A stretch of 17,684 nucleotides of DNA from Clostridia bacterium (GCA_900754175.1 CAAEBS010000106.1:1-17684); one strand, 5' to 3'; counted from the stretch's first letter, positions 1-7,696 are shown. Numbers and translations: made by a program. Notes: generated by a model not told the origin, from the sequence alone.

Positions 1-64
1 CGGAGGGCGAAGCCCGGAGTCGAACCCGGAGGGCGACCGCAGGTCGGGATCTCCGAACGCCGAG
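1..64. repeat. Dispersed repeat unit, copy 1 (left edge cut by window)
   Basis: The 64 bases are identical to 111-174. The unit contains two short hairpins: GGGC-GAA-GCCC (5-15) and CGACC-GCA-GGTCG (34-46). Copy 2 is preceded by TGTCATCCTGAG, a signature I know from intergenic repeats of many gut Clostridia; the matching flank of copy 1 would lie outside the window. No reading frame here looks like a protein. The function is unknown. Confidence 0.85.
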
Positions 65-110
65 ATTACCACCCCGGCACCCCATTCCCGCCCCTCTGTG
101 TCATCCTGAG

Positions 111-174
111 CGGAGGGCGAAGCCCGGAGTCGAACCCGGAGGGCGACCGCAGGTCGGGATCTCCGAACGCCGAG
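111..174. repeat. Dispersed repeat unit, copy 2
   Basis: An exact second copy of 1-64, separated from it by 46 bases of unrelated C-rich sequence (65-110), and preceded by TGTCATCCTGAG at 99-110. It carries the same two hairpins (115-125 and 144-156). The rest of the gap to the operon end (175-261) is C-rich and holds nothing I recognise. Confidence 0.85.
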
Positions 175-261
175 CGCCCCCCTGCACTGCACCCCCGCAA
201 CGGTAAAACAATCCGGCAACACTTACCCCTCCCCCTTGCCTAAAGTCTTTTGAAAGGGGTC

Positions 262-295
262 CGGGGGAAACTTTTCTCCAGAAAAGTTTCCCCCG
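262..295 (-). terminator. Strong palindrome at the operon end, probable terminator
   Basis: A perfect 16-bp inverted repeat (262-277 with 280-295) with only CC between the arms; core AACTTTTCT-CC-AGAAAAGTT bounded by runs of G and C. It begins 9 bases past the stop codon of the arabinofuranosidase gene, so it would form in the 3' end of the five-gene transcript. There is no clean U-tract after the stem, although CCCCTTTC follows. A related palindrome, in the same orientation relative to its gene, follows nifJ at 17656-17684, so this is also a dispersed repeat. Confidence 0.6.
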
Positions 296-303
296 ATAAA
301 TCC

Positions 304-2202
304 TCACTTCTTCAAAGGCATCCACGCCGCATAGCGGGAAGCATCGTCCCAGGTCTTGCCTGCCGCAGAGTATTCCATCAGCTTCAGCGGCTCGCCCTCT
401 GTCTGAGGAACGCTCAGACAAAGCTTGCAGTCCGGAACACCGGGGTGCTCCGCAGGCGTTCCCTCCACGTGTCCCTCGGCGTCAAAGGCAATGCTCACCG
501 GCTCGTCCGGATCCTCACCAAGCCGACGGTCGGTGGCAAGAACGAGACAGCCACGGCGAAGCGCCACATAATCCCGACTGTACGGAGAATCCTCCGGCGG
601 GTCTATCCGGGTCAGACGGAGATCAAAGGTCAGCTCGATCTTGTCCCCGGTCTTCCATACACGGGTCAGCTTGGTGTAGCCCACCTCGGTGCGCTCCTCC
701 TTGCCGTTCACCACCAGGCGGCACCGACTGCTCCATGCGGGAATCCGGAAAGAAATCGAAAACTTTTCTTCCCGCTCCGGCAGAAGCGTCAGACGGATGG
801 TGTCCTCGTAGGGATATCCTCCCTCCGAAAGAATCCTGAGCTCCGCACCGGAGGGCGTCAGTACGCTCTGATCGCCCGGCAGATACAGATTCAGCACCAC
901 GCCGTCACGGGAAAGCATGGTGGCAAGCCTCGGCAGAATCCCGGGTGCAACCGGCGAAATGCAGGCGCAACAACCGTAAAAGCTTCCGTCCTCCATAAAC
1001 ATCTGACCGCCGACGCCCTGCCCTCTCATACCGGGGCGCAGAGCGCTGTAACTGTCAAACGGCAGGATCTCGCAATAGTGTTCTCCCGTCTTTTTCACGT
1101 GGGACTGCGGGATCCGGTAGGTGTTCATCGAACCGAGGAACGCATTGAAGAAGGTAATCTCCATACTGTCGGCAAATACGGGATCTCCGAACAGGCGGAG
1201 CATCTGCCCACAGAACTTGATCCACGTCACGCTCACGCAGGTCTCCTGCATGATACCGTTGAAAGCGGGGTCCACCTGATGAAGCCTCGTGTTGTCAAAC
1301 AGCTCGTGCTTGCATCCGCTGGTGCCGATGACCGACATCTCGTTGTGAAGCACCTGGTAGGCAAAATTGCGGACCGCAATTTTCGCCTTTTCATCACCGG
1401 TCACCCGGTAATACTCTGCCAGCCCCTCAAAGCAGGACATGGTCTCATACGCCTTGTTTTCGCAGTAATCCGACGGGATCGCCTTGTTTTCATACGCCTC
1501 GGCAAAGATTTTCAGACCGCTCTGGCTCTTGCCGAAGCCGACCTCCACGATGTAGGAGGCAAAGTCCAGATACCGCTTGTCGCCGGTGCTGTTGTACAGC
1601 CTTACCACCGGCTCCAGAATCGAACAGGAGTTGGCGCCAAGCCAAATCTTGCTGGTCATTTCGATCGGCCGTTTATCCTCGCCCAGGTGGTCGATGATGT
1701 AGTCAAGGTGCAGACACATCGCATGGCGGATCTGATCCTTCAGCGCCTCGTCCTCGCAGACCTCCATGAAATATTGCAGACCGAGAAGCACGTACTTTCT
1801 CCCCCACATATCCCATTCGTGGAATTCCGCATTCACGCTGTAAGTGGAAATACGCCCCAGCGAGTCCTGCGTGCGCAGAAGCTCCCGCACCGAGTCCTCC
1901 AGGATTGCATACAGCATTTTATCCCGGGTATAGCCGTACACGGCGGCGGCGCCACGCATCATCTTGCCCCAGTATTCACAGCGCCAGCCGTAGCGATCGT
2001 CGTCCGAGTTGAAGGTAAACTGATGGACAAACCGTTTCCACAGCGTGACGTCCTTGATCTGGTGGCGGTACATAAACCGGATAAGCTCCGCCATATCCCC
2101 GCCGAAATGCGCCCGGCAAAGGTCGTTGCAGAGAAGCACGTCCCGGTCAAAACTTGTAATGGTAAATTCGTTGTTCAGCATTGTTTTTTCACTGTTTTTC
2201 AT
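304..2202 (-). CDS. GH127-type beta-L-arabinofuranosidase (DUF1680 family)
   Basis: A 632-residue protein without a signal peptide, so probably cytoplasmic. Family members release terminal beta-L-arabinofuranose from plant cell-wall arabino-oligosaccharides. The (alpha/alpha)6-barrel pattern is visible, with YWGKMMRGAAAVYGYT near residue 77 and QDSLGRISTY near 112. The characterised Bifidobacterium enzyme HypBA1 uses a Zn site of one Glu and three Cys; here ETC gives E320 and C322, and GCCAC gives C411 (nucleophile position) and C412. E300 in KHELFD is a candidate acid/base. The C-terminal 200 residues are beta-rich, as in the family, and the length is typical. It is the last gene of the operon, 10 bp after the preceding stop; its ribosome site GAGGA (2210-2214) overlaps that stop, suggesting translational coupling. 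Exact substrate and subfamily (GH127 versus GH146 or other relatives) are uncertain. Confidence 0.85.
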   Translation of the reverse strand: MKNSEKTMLNNEFTITSFDRDVLLCNDLCRAHFGGDMAELIRFMYRHQIKDVTLWKRFVHQFTFNSDDDRYGWRCEYWGKMMRGAAAVYGYTRDKMLYAILEDSVRELLRTQDSLGRISTYSVNAEFHEWDMWGRKYVLLGLQYFMEVCEDEALKDQIRHAMCLHLDYIIDHLGEDKRPIEMTSKIWLGANSCSILEPVVRLYNSTGDKRYLDFASYIVEVGFGKSQSGLKIFAEAYENKAIPSDYCENKAYETMSCFEGLAEYYRVTGDEKAKIAVRNFAYQVLHNEMSVIGTSGCKHELFDNTRLHQVDPAFNGIMQETCVSVTWIKFCGQMLRLFGDPVFADSMEITFFNAFLGSMNTYRIPQSHVKKTGEHYCEILPFDSYSALRPGMRGQGVGGQMFMEDGSFYGCCACISPVAPGILPRLATMLSRDGVVLNLYLPGDQSVLTPSGAELRILSEGGYPYEDTIRLTLLPEREEKFSISFRIPAWSSRCRLVVNGKEERTEVGYTKLTRVWKTGDKIELTFDLRLTRIDPPEDSPYSRDYVALRRGCLVLATDRRLGEDPDEPVSIAFDAEGHVEGTPAEHPGVPDCKLCLSVPQTEGEPLKLMEYSAAGKTWDDASRYAAWMPLKK

Positions 2203-2212
2203 GGTTTTGTCC

Positions 2213-3904
2213 TCAGAATTTGATTTCGGTCACGTTGCCGAGCACCCCGGCAAGATGCAAATGCGATCTCAGCTTCATGGTGTCCAGCAGATAAATATTC
2301 TGCGAGTAGCTCCGGTAGCCCGGCGTTGTGACCATGTCAAAGAGTTCGGGTCCCGCCGGCCAGAGCAGCTCGGAGGGCGCCATCAGCTTATACGCTTTGA
2401 TGGTTCCTCCCTGGTCACCGTGGTGCGGCACCTGCAGGTAATCGCACTTCAGAAAGTCACCGTAGGTATCGGCAATGAAGTCCATGGTGTCCATGTAAGC
2501 GTCGCCGGTCACAAGCACGGTCTTTTCGCCGATCTGCAGACGGCTGATAATGGATGCGGCGTTGTAGTCTGTGAACTCATACGGCATCATGGCGTCCAGC
2601 GTAAAGAGAATATCCATCCGCACGTCGGCAAACCAGAAGGTCTGTCCCGCATGGGCGATAATCACGTTTCCGTTGTCATATGCGGCACGGTAGGCGCTCA
2701 ATACATCGTTCTCCGCCGTGCTTCCGTTTGCCGAACCGTACTGCGTGCCGGTGGGGCTGATGATCAGCGAATCCACCTTGACCGAGTCTGAATATTTGGA
2801 AAGGAAGGGTGCGAAAGCCCCCATGTGGTCGCTGTGAGCGTGGGTGATCACCCATGCGGCGATCTCAATGTCGTTTCTTCCCACTGCGGTGGCAGAAGCC
2901 TTTAACTGATTGTAAAGGTTTTCGGCGTCCGCCGCTCCCTGTCCGCCGTCAAACACCACAAACCGCCGGTCTGCCGTGCGGATGAAAAGGCTCATGCCGT
3001 TCTGGAAGATGTTCTTGCTGACTCCCAGCAGATTCAGCGTGGTCGTGCCCTGCTTGAGATAATTTTTCTTCGCCGCAGGGAGCGAGGTGTACGAAAGACT
3101 GTCCACCGTCATCCGCACCGTCTTTTCATTGACGAAATAAGACAGGTTCAGAACGTTTTTGTCGTTCTTATAGGTGGCAAAAAGGTTGCCCGCCATTTCC
3201 TGCTCCGCATACTTCTCGTAGCCCTGCGCTTCGGCGGCGCTGAGGGCGGCGGTGTACGCTTCCTGCGTGGTCTTTTCCGCCGCAAGGACGTAAGAGTTGT
3301 TCGCACTCACGCAATAGGTCGTGATCTTTTCGGCAGAGATCACCGGCAACTCGGAGAGAAGCGGCGCCTCGCAGGCAACCGTTTCAAAATCCGCCGGGAG
3401 CCGGATCCTGCCCTCATCCTTGGAGGAGACCGTGCCGATCATCTCACGGAACGCCGACATCGCCTTGTTCAGAGCGCTTTCGCTGTATGCGGCGATCACG
3501 ATCTTGTTGCCACATTCCGCAATCCGGTAATCCCCGTATTTCAGGTCCTTGTAAATTTCCGCACTTTCGGGATAGGCGGTAAAGCCGATCAGGATCTCCC
3601 GCTTTTCCTCCGAATACTGCGCATTGTCGCTCAGCGTCTCGGGCAGAACGTCGGTATATTCCCGCAGAGTGGCTTTCAGTGCGCTTGCCGCCCGGGACTC
3701 ATAGCCCCCGCCGTTTCTCGGGAAAGTGATCGCATAGCGGAATTCCCCGCCCTCAAAAAGCGTCACCATCTCCTTTGCCGGCTCGGTCGTGCCGCTTCCG
3801 CTGCTGTCGTTCGGCTCATCCTGCTTTTTGTTGCAGGCGAAAAGCATTCCGACCGTCATCAGAAGCGCAAACAAAAGGACCGGTAATCTGAATTTTTTCA
3901 ACAT
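2213..3904 (-). CDS. Metallo-beta-lactamase-fold lipoprotein with N-terminal carbohydrate-enzyme-like region
   Basis: A 563-residue exported lipoprotein: hydrophobic signal, then L-F-A-C with lipidated C24, then a short Ser/Gly/Thr linker. Residues about 50-180 (KREILIGFTAYPES, GDYRIAECGNKIVIAA, SALNKAMSAFREMI) resemble the small alpha/beta domain before the catalytic barrel in GH20/GH67-type enzymes. The MBL domain covers about 290-563: T-H-A-H-S-D-H with H355, H357, D359, H360; a DGG turn at 319-321; TGDAY with D468; and PHHGD with H494-H495. This layout is closest to the ComEC/Rec2-like MBL branch, whose members are phosphodiesterases or of unknown activity. It has no ComEC membrane part. 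The start has GGAGGAG at 3908-3914 and lies 34 bp after the solute-binding gene. The fold is clear; the reaction is unknown. A role outside the membrane in glycan use is inferred from context only. Confidence 0.8.
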   Translation of the reverse strand: MLKKFRLPVLLFALLMTVGMLFACNKKQDEPNDSSGSGTTEPAKEMVTLFEGGEFRYAITFPRNGGGYESRAASALKATLREYTDVLPETLSDNAQYSEEKREILIGFTAYPESAEIYKDLKYGDYRIAECGNKIVIAAYSESALNKAMSAFREMIGTVSSKDEGRIRLPADFETVACEAPLLSELPVISAEKITTYCVSANNSYVLAAEKTTQEAYTAALSAAEAQGYEKYAEQEMAGNLFATYKNDKNVLNLSYFVNEKTVRMTVDSLSYTSLPAAKKNYLKQGTTTLNLLGVSKNIFQNGMSLFIRTADRRFVVFDGGQGAADAENLYNQLKASATAVGRNDIEIAAWVITHAHSDHMGAFAPFLSKYSDSVKVDSLIISPTGTQYGSANGSTAENDVLSAYRAAYDNGNVIIAHAGQTFWFADVRMDILFTLDAMMPYEFTDYNAASIISRLQIGEKTVLVTGDAYMDTMDFIADTYGDFLKCDYLQVPHHGDQGGTIKAYKLMAPSELLWPAGPELFDMVTTPGYRSYSQNIYLLDTMKLRSHLHLAGVLGNVTEIKF

Positions 3905-3938
3905 GATCTCCTCCGTTTGTATTGCAAAAAACGTCCGC

Positions 3939-5384
3939 TTAACTGACTTTAATGTTGCCCCAGTTGGTGTTGAGCTTGTTCAGGGCGGCTTTGGCGTCGC
4001 TCTGATAAAGTGCGCTCATGCTTCTGGCGCTCTTCATCAGGTACATGGTGCGTCCGAGGTTGCTCACTTCACCGACCACGTAGTAGTAACCGAGGTCGTA
4101 TACCAGCGCCTGACGGATCATCTGAAGCATCTGCGTGGACTGAGAATCGGGAGAATACTTGTAGGAAAGCACCTGGTCAAAGTAAGTGGGAATGGTGTTC
4201 TTGTAGCCGTAGTAGGCCATTGCCTCCAGGATCACGCTGGTCCGCTCGGCATTCGTGGTCGTGATCGGCACCACAAAGCTGTTGGAAAACGCATTTACCA
4301 TCGTGGGGTAATCGTACACGTTTTCATCGGATTTCGGCCACGGCATGATACCGAAGTCCACACCGTCAAATTCCTTGGAATCCTCCAGCAGGTCGTCGTA
4401 GAATACCACACGGTTTTCCTTGAAGGCTTTCTGCATCGTATCATAGCCGGCGTCGCTGGCGTCGCACGCACTGGTGCCGAGGAAGTTGTCAAGATATTCC
4501 TCATACGCATTCTGGGTGATCTGGTTGTAAACACCGAGTCTGAACTCGCCTACCTTGTTGCCTTCCACGATCTTGTAGCCGGTGCTGTACAGCATCTGCA
4601 TCGGACCTCTCCAGCCGCCGGTCACGTAGGCAAAGCTGTCGTCCGCAAGCGAAAAGGTTCCGGTCTTGTTGTCCATACCGTTGTAGCAGTCCAGAGCGAT
4701 CTTCTTCATCTGCTCCAGCGTCCACTTGTCGTCAATGGCAAGCTGATAGGGATATTCGATATTGTTGTCGCTCAGGATCTTCTTGTTGAAGTACATACAC
4801 ATTGCCTGACCTACGTTCATGTAGGAAAGGTCGCCCACCATGCAGAACACTCTGCCGTCCACCGTCCAGCTGTCTACGGCGCCACGGCACCACCAGTCGG
4901 CGCTGAGGTCCACGTAGGGCAGATTGTACCAGTTGTAGCCGCAGTTGTTCACGGCATAGTCCATGGCGCTCCGTCCGTGGGTGGCAATCAGGTCGTAATC
5001 GCAGGCGTTGGACTGGATGTCCTTGAGTGCGGTGGTATCGTCATTGCTCATTGTCGATCTCTTCACCGAAAGCGTGACGTTGAAGGTATCTTTCAGATAC
5101 TGGTTTCTCATCCACACGCTGGTCACCACGTCGTCCTCGGTAGTCGATTCCACCCAGACGTCGCCCGCTGCCTGGTCGTTGTTGCGCACCAGCACTACGA
5201 AATTGTAGTTGTTATAATCCACGTCCGGAAGATTGGCACCCTTTTCGCCCTCCGAGGTTGCCACGGTGGTCTTCTGCGTGCCCTCGTCGGGATCGTTGTT
5301 CTTCTTTTTGCAGGACGCAAGGCTTGCCGTCAGCATCAGCGCCGCCAGCAGGGTGCATCCGGTTCTGAACCAGAATTTTTTCAT
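3939..5384 (-). CDS. ABC-type extracellular solute-binding lipoprotein, orphan
   Basis: A 481-residue protein counted from the ATG at 5384. That start is preferred because AAAGGAG lies at 5391-5397; a TTG six codons upstream (5402) would place this ribosome site inside the gene. The signal peptide ends in L-A-S-C, lipidating C25, followed by a Lys/Asp-rich linker. The body has the look of a family 1 sugar-binding protein: a first lobe with VTSVWMRNQYLKDTFNVTL and CDYDLIATHG, then MCMYFNKKILSDNNIEYPY and KWTLEQMKKIA, typical hinge and second-lobe sequences. Such proteins deliver oligosaccharides to MalFG/MsmFG-like permeases. No permease or ATPase gene is in the window, so it must use a distant transporter or serve as a surface sensor or glycan binder. 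The ligand is not readable; an arabinan-type sugar is inferred from the neighbouring GH127. Confidence 0.85.
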   Translation of the reverse strand: MKKFWFRTGCTLLAALMLTASLASCKKKNNDPDEGTQKTTVATSEGEKGANLPDVDYNNYNFVVLVRNNDQAAGDVWVESTTEDDVVTSVWMRNQYLKDTFNVTLSVKRSTMSNDDTTALKDIQSNACDYDLIATHGRSAMDYAVNNCGYNWYNLPYVDLSADWWCRGAVDSWTVDGRVFCMVGDLSYMNVGQAMCMYFNKKILSDNNIEYPYQLAIDDKWTLEQMKKIALDCYNGMDNKTGTFSLADDSFAYVTGGWRGPMQMLYSTGYKIVEGNKVGEFRLGVYNQITQNAYEEYLDNFLGTSACDASDAGYDTMQKAFKENRVVFYDDLLEDSKEFDGVDFGIMPWPKSDENVYDYPTMVNAFSNSFVVPITTTNAERTSVILEAMAYYGYKNTIPTYFDQVLSYKYSPDSQSTQMLQMIRQALVYDLGYYYVVGEVSNLGRTMYLMKSARSMSALYQSDAKAALNKLNTNWGNIKVS

Positions 5385-5423
5385 ATTTTTCTCCTTTATC
5401 AAAATCTGCTGTTCCGCAAAGCT

Positions 5424-5452
5424 GCCCGACCAAATGAAATATTCGGTCGGGC
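5424..5452 (-). promoter_or_regulatory. Intra-operon stem-loop before the solute-binding gene
   Basis: Perfect 8-bp arms, GCCCGACC (5424-5431) and GGTCGGGC (5445-5452), with a 13-base loop, in the 80-bp gap between the small lipoprotein and the binding-protein gene. On the operon strand the stem is followed by AGCTTTGCGG, not a good U-tract. It therefore looks more like an RNA processing or stabilising element, or a leaky attenuator that sets binding-protein level, than a full terminator. The +-strand reading is followed by GACTTTTA. Confidence 0.55.
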
Positions 5453-5464
5453 GACTTTTAAAGA

Positions 5465-5728
5465 TCAGTCAAAATTGTCCTCCACCACATCGGCAAGTCC
5501 CGGGTCTACGGGAGTTTTGGTAACTGCCGGCTCGGTCTCGTCGTCAACCGTGGGATTGTCTTTCCGACCGGACGGTCTCGTCGTCTCAGACGGCTCCACC
5601 GTCGTAGCTTGCGGATCAGCCGTCGTATCGGTGGCTGGATCGTCGTTTTTCTTACAAGCGGCAAAGGTCAGTGCCATTGCCAGGATCAGGGCAAGCGCCA
5701 GCATGATGATCGTTTTCTTGTTACGCAT
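5465..5728 (-). CDS. Small lipoprotein with Thr/Pro/Glu/Asp-rich tail
   Basis: Only 87 residues: basic MRNKK start, a hydrophobic signal, and F-A-A-C with C25 as the probable lipid attachment site. The remaining 62 residues are a low-complexity, acidic Thr/Pro/Glu/Asp tail with no globular domain (TDTTADPQATTVEPSETT). The AGGAGG-type ribosome site lies within the 23-bp gap after the beta-helix gene. It resembles the linker found after the lipobox in the neighbouring binding protein, so it may be a truncated lipoprotein or a stand-alone surface spacer. The stop is clean and the gene is evenly spaced, which argues for a real short gene. Function unknown. Confidence 0.7.
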   Translation of the reverse strand: MRNKKTIIMLALALILAMALTFAACKKNDDPATDTTADPQATTVEPSETTRPSGRKDNPTVDDETEPAVTKTPVDPGLADVVEDNFD

Positions 5729-5751
5729 AATCTTTCCTCCTGTCTGATGAT

Positions 5752-7419
5752 TTACGCCGCAGGAATGTAGCTTTTGAGCACGGCGATCTGATCGGTGGTA
5801 TAACGGCTGTATGCAGTTCCCTCTATACGGGTGTACACGCCCTCGCTCAGCACGTAATACTCGGTTGTCTCATACTTGTACACATCGTCCTTTTCCGCTT
5901 TCACGTCGGTCAGCTCCGCATAGGCAAGCTCGCAGGCGTCGGCGTCACGGTCCGCATTGTAGTCCGCATACAGGATCTTTTCCACACCGCCGACCTTGTA
6001 CCTGATGTAGCCGACAGCGGCAAAATCGGTTGCGGTGTGCGAAGCCTTCAGCTTGACGATAGCGGCAAACAGGCGGATATCGCCGTTCTGCTCGTTGATA
6101 ATGCCCTTGTTGGTCTCAACGTCAAGATACCGGGTGCCGTTAATGCCGGTTGCGGCGTCCAGAGCGTCCTTGGTAAATACGCCGCCCGCTTTTTCCACAT
6201 AGGAAGCGGGAGCGATCAGGGTTCCGTAGGAAATGCTTCCCGCATCGGCAAGATCGGTCACGAACCTGCTCACAGCGGCGGGGATCATCGTCTCAAAGCG
6301 GACACCGCTCTTGTCTGCTTCGTTATCCAGAAGCAGATCGGTGTTGTTTACGGTAGGCTTGAATGCGATCACCAGCCCCGGTTCCTGCGTGTACTCGGCA
6401 AGAGGTGTTTTGCCCTCTGCGTCAGAGGTGGCAAACAGTCTTGCGGTCACGCTGAAGAGTCCCCATACGTTTTCTTCGCCCTTCAGGTTAAAGTACATCC
6501 GGTTGCCGTTTCCGCCGGAAGCAACCTGATATTCAATCGGGATGTTGGCGCCGTATACCTTTACAGTTGCCGCAGCGGAACCCCAGCAGTAGTTACCGTT
6601 CGGCAGAACCTTGCCGTTCTCGTCCATCGTGTTCAAAACGGCGTTGGAAGTAAACACGGTCGTGCAGCCGGCTTCGCCCGAAACGCAACGGCTTCTGCCG
6701 AAAGTAGTGTCGTTGGAAACCGTAATGGTTCCGTCAATGGTCGCCGTATTGACTGCCTTCTGGCGGATTCCGTAACTACCCGATGTGATCGTGGAATCCT
6801 TATCCATCGTCAGAAGTGAGTTCTGCCCGTCCTGAAAGATTGCTCCCATCTGTCCGCCCTGCGCCGTTTCAAGAATGACGTCGGTATTCACAAGGTTCAC
6901 GTTTCCACGTACCACCAGGCTTGCATACTGGGGCTTGAGGGATTTCAGAACACAATTATTGAAAGTCGCCGTAAATCCGGCATTGACCTGAATGGCAGGA
7001 CCGGAACCGGTCTTGGTCGCTCCATTGTTATAAATGGTCAGGTCGTTGATGGTCTGCGTGCAGTCAAAGCGGAAACAGTAAGTAGCATTGCCGCTCCCGT
7101 CCACTGCCGCAGAGGTTATCGTGTGGTTGTTGCCGTTGATGGTAATGCTGTTCAGACCACCGATGACCTGGCGTGTGGACGTCTCATAGTCTCTTATGAT
7201 GTTGACCACCACGTCTCCGCCCGACGGAAAGTCCTTGACGGCGTCTTCCCATTTGCCGTAGTATGTAGCACTGCCCTCTTCACCGGTGCGGAGAATCATT
7301 CCCGCCGCAGCCGCAGCCGTGTCGTTTGCATAGGTGGCTCCCGCCGCCGATGCCGGCACGATAAAGACAATTCCTGTGAAAAGAAGGGTCAATACCAGGA
7401 ATAAACTGATTTTTTTCAT
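5752..7419 (-). CDS. Secreted right-handed beta-helix protein, first gene of the operon
   Basis: A 555-residue protein with a classical signal peptide (MKKISLFLVL...VPASA, cleavage expected after A25) and no lipobox, so secreted or loosely wall-associated. Residues about 60-290 contain repeated short beta-strands with Asn and Gly turns (NSITINGNNHTITS, NDLTIYNNGA, FNNCVLKS, VNLVNTDVIL), typical of parallel beta-helix, pectate-lyase-like folds that bind or cut polysaccharides. Residues about 340-520 form a second beta-rich region (SGVRFETMIP, YGTLIAP, DVETNKGI, RLFAAIVKL) that I recall in other secreted Clostridia proteins but cannot name. No catalytic motif is certain, so binding is as likely as cleavage. 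The ATG follows AGGAGG. The gene sits about 240 nt from its promoter and heads the arabinofuranosidase operon. Confidence 0.75.
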   Translation of the reverse strand: MKKISLFLVLTLLFTGIVFIVPASAAGATYANDTAAAAAGMILRTGEEGSATYYGKWEDAVKDFPSGGDVVVNIIRDYETSTRQVIGGLNSITINGNNHTITSAAVDGSGNATYCFRFDCTQTINDLTIYNNGATKTGSGPAIQVNAGFTATFNNCVLKSLKPQYASLVVRGNVNLVNTDVILETAQGGQMGAIFQDGQNSLLTMDKDSTITSGSYGIRQKAVNTATIDGTITVSNDTTFGRSRCVSGEAGCTTVFTSNAVLNTMDENGKVLPNGNYCWGSAAATVKVYGANIPIEYQVASGGNGNRMYFNLKGEENVWGLFSVTARLFATSDAEGKTPLAEYTQEPGLVIAFKPTVNNTDLLLDNEADKSGVRFETMIPAAVSRFVTDLADAGSISYGTLIAPASYVEKAGGVFTKDALDAATGINGTRYLDVETNKGIINEQNGDIRLFAAIVKLKASHTATDFAAVGYIRYKVGGVEKILYADYNADRDADACELAYAELTDVKAEKDDVYKYETTEYYVLSEGVYTRIEGTAYSRYTTDQIAVLKSYIPAA

Positions 7420-7661
7420 AAAATCCTCCTTGTTCTGTTTGGTTTTCTGTATTTCAGAGAAGAGCTGAATTTGCCGGCTTTCCTGCTCTTCATTCCGACG
7501 AAAAACTACCGGAAAGCTCTTTTTTCAAGGCTCGGAAAAGCCTGCCATATATGGCAAAAAGAACTTTCGGAAGAGAGCGCTCCGGCAGGCTTTTTTTGAA
7601 AAAGTCGCTCCGCATTTTGTGCAAAATACACAATAGCATCCGGTTGCTCTCCGGCTTTTAC
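7420..7661 (-). promoter_or_regulatory. Long structured 5' leader of the operon
   Basis: The promoter at 7668-7696 predicts a transcript start near 7661, leaving about 240 untranslated nt. The leader holds several pairings: AAGCCTGCC (7538-7546) with GGCAGGCTT (7584-7592); the same AGCCT (7539-7543) alternatively with AGGCT (7528-7532); a 12-bp palindrome GCCATATATGGC (7544-7555); and GAAGAGC (7459-7465) with GCTCTTC (7485-7491). Because 7539-7543 can pair with either side, the structures exclude each other, as in a terminator/antiterminator switch. It does not match any riboswitch consensus I recognise. On the + strand the large stem is followed by seven T, so it could also stop antisense transcription. 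Confidence 0.5.
7617..7633. promoter_or_regulatory. Short inverted repeat in early leader, candidate operator
   Basis: TTGTG (7617-7621) and CACAA (7629-7633) are inverted around a 7-base spacer, about 30-45 bases downstream of the predicted operon start. The overlapping string TTTGTGCAAAA (7616-7626) recurs exactly at 9776-9786, upstream of the second AraC gene. It could be a regulator site shared by the two promoters; the sequence is short and AT-rich, so chance is possible. Confidence 0.3.
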
Positions 7662-7667
7662 ACCATT

Positions 7668-7696
7668 AGTATAGCACCAATTTAAATATTAGTCAA
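7668..7696 (-). promoter_or_regulatory. Sigma-A promoter of the five-gene operon
   Basis: Read on the minus strand: TTGACT (7691-7696), 17-bp spacer, TATACT (7668-7673), close to consensus with ideal spacing. The first base of direct repeat 1 touches the -35 box, so a regulator bound there could contact RNA polymerase. Confidence 0.75.

Noticed and set aside
1..174. CRISPR array or tRNA fragment in the left repeats
   Set aside because: Only two 64-bp repeats with one 46-bp spacer and no cas genes. The GGTTCGACTCC-like string on the minus strand resembles a tRNA T arm, but no acceptor or anticodon stem can be built around it.
250..2223. Long open frame on the + strand opposite the arabinofuranosidase gene
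   Set aside because: It has no ribosome site and no family resemblance, and it mirrors the high third-position GC of the real minus-strand gene, which has clear catalytic motifs.
3789..5747. 652-codon + strand frame across three minus-strand genes
   Set aside because: Low-complexity His/Val-rich translation, typical of the antisense of GC-rich genes; the three minus-strand lipoproteins have signal peptides and ribosome sites.
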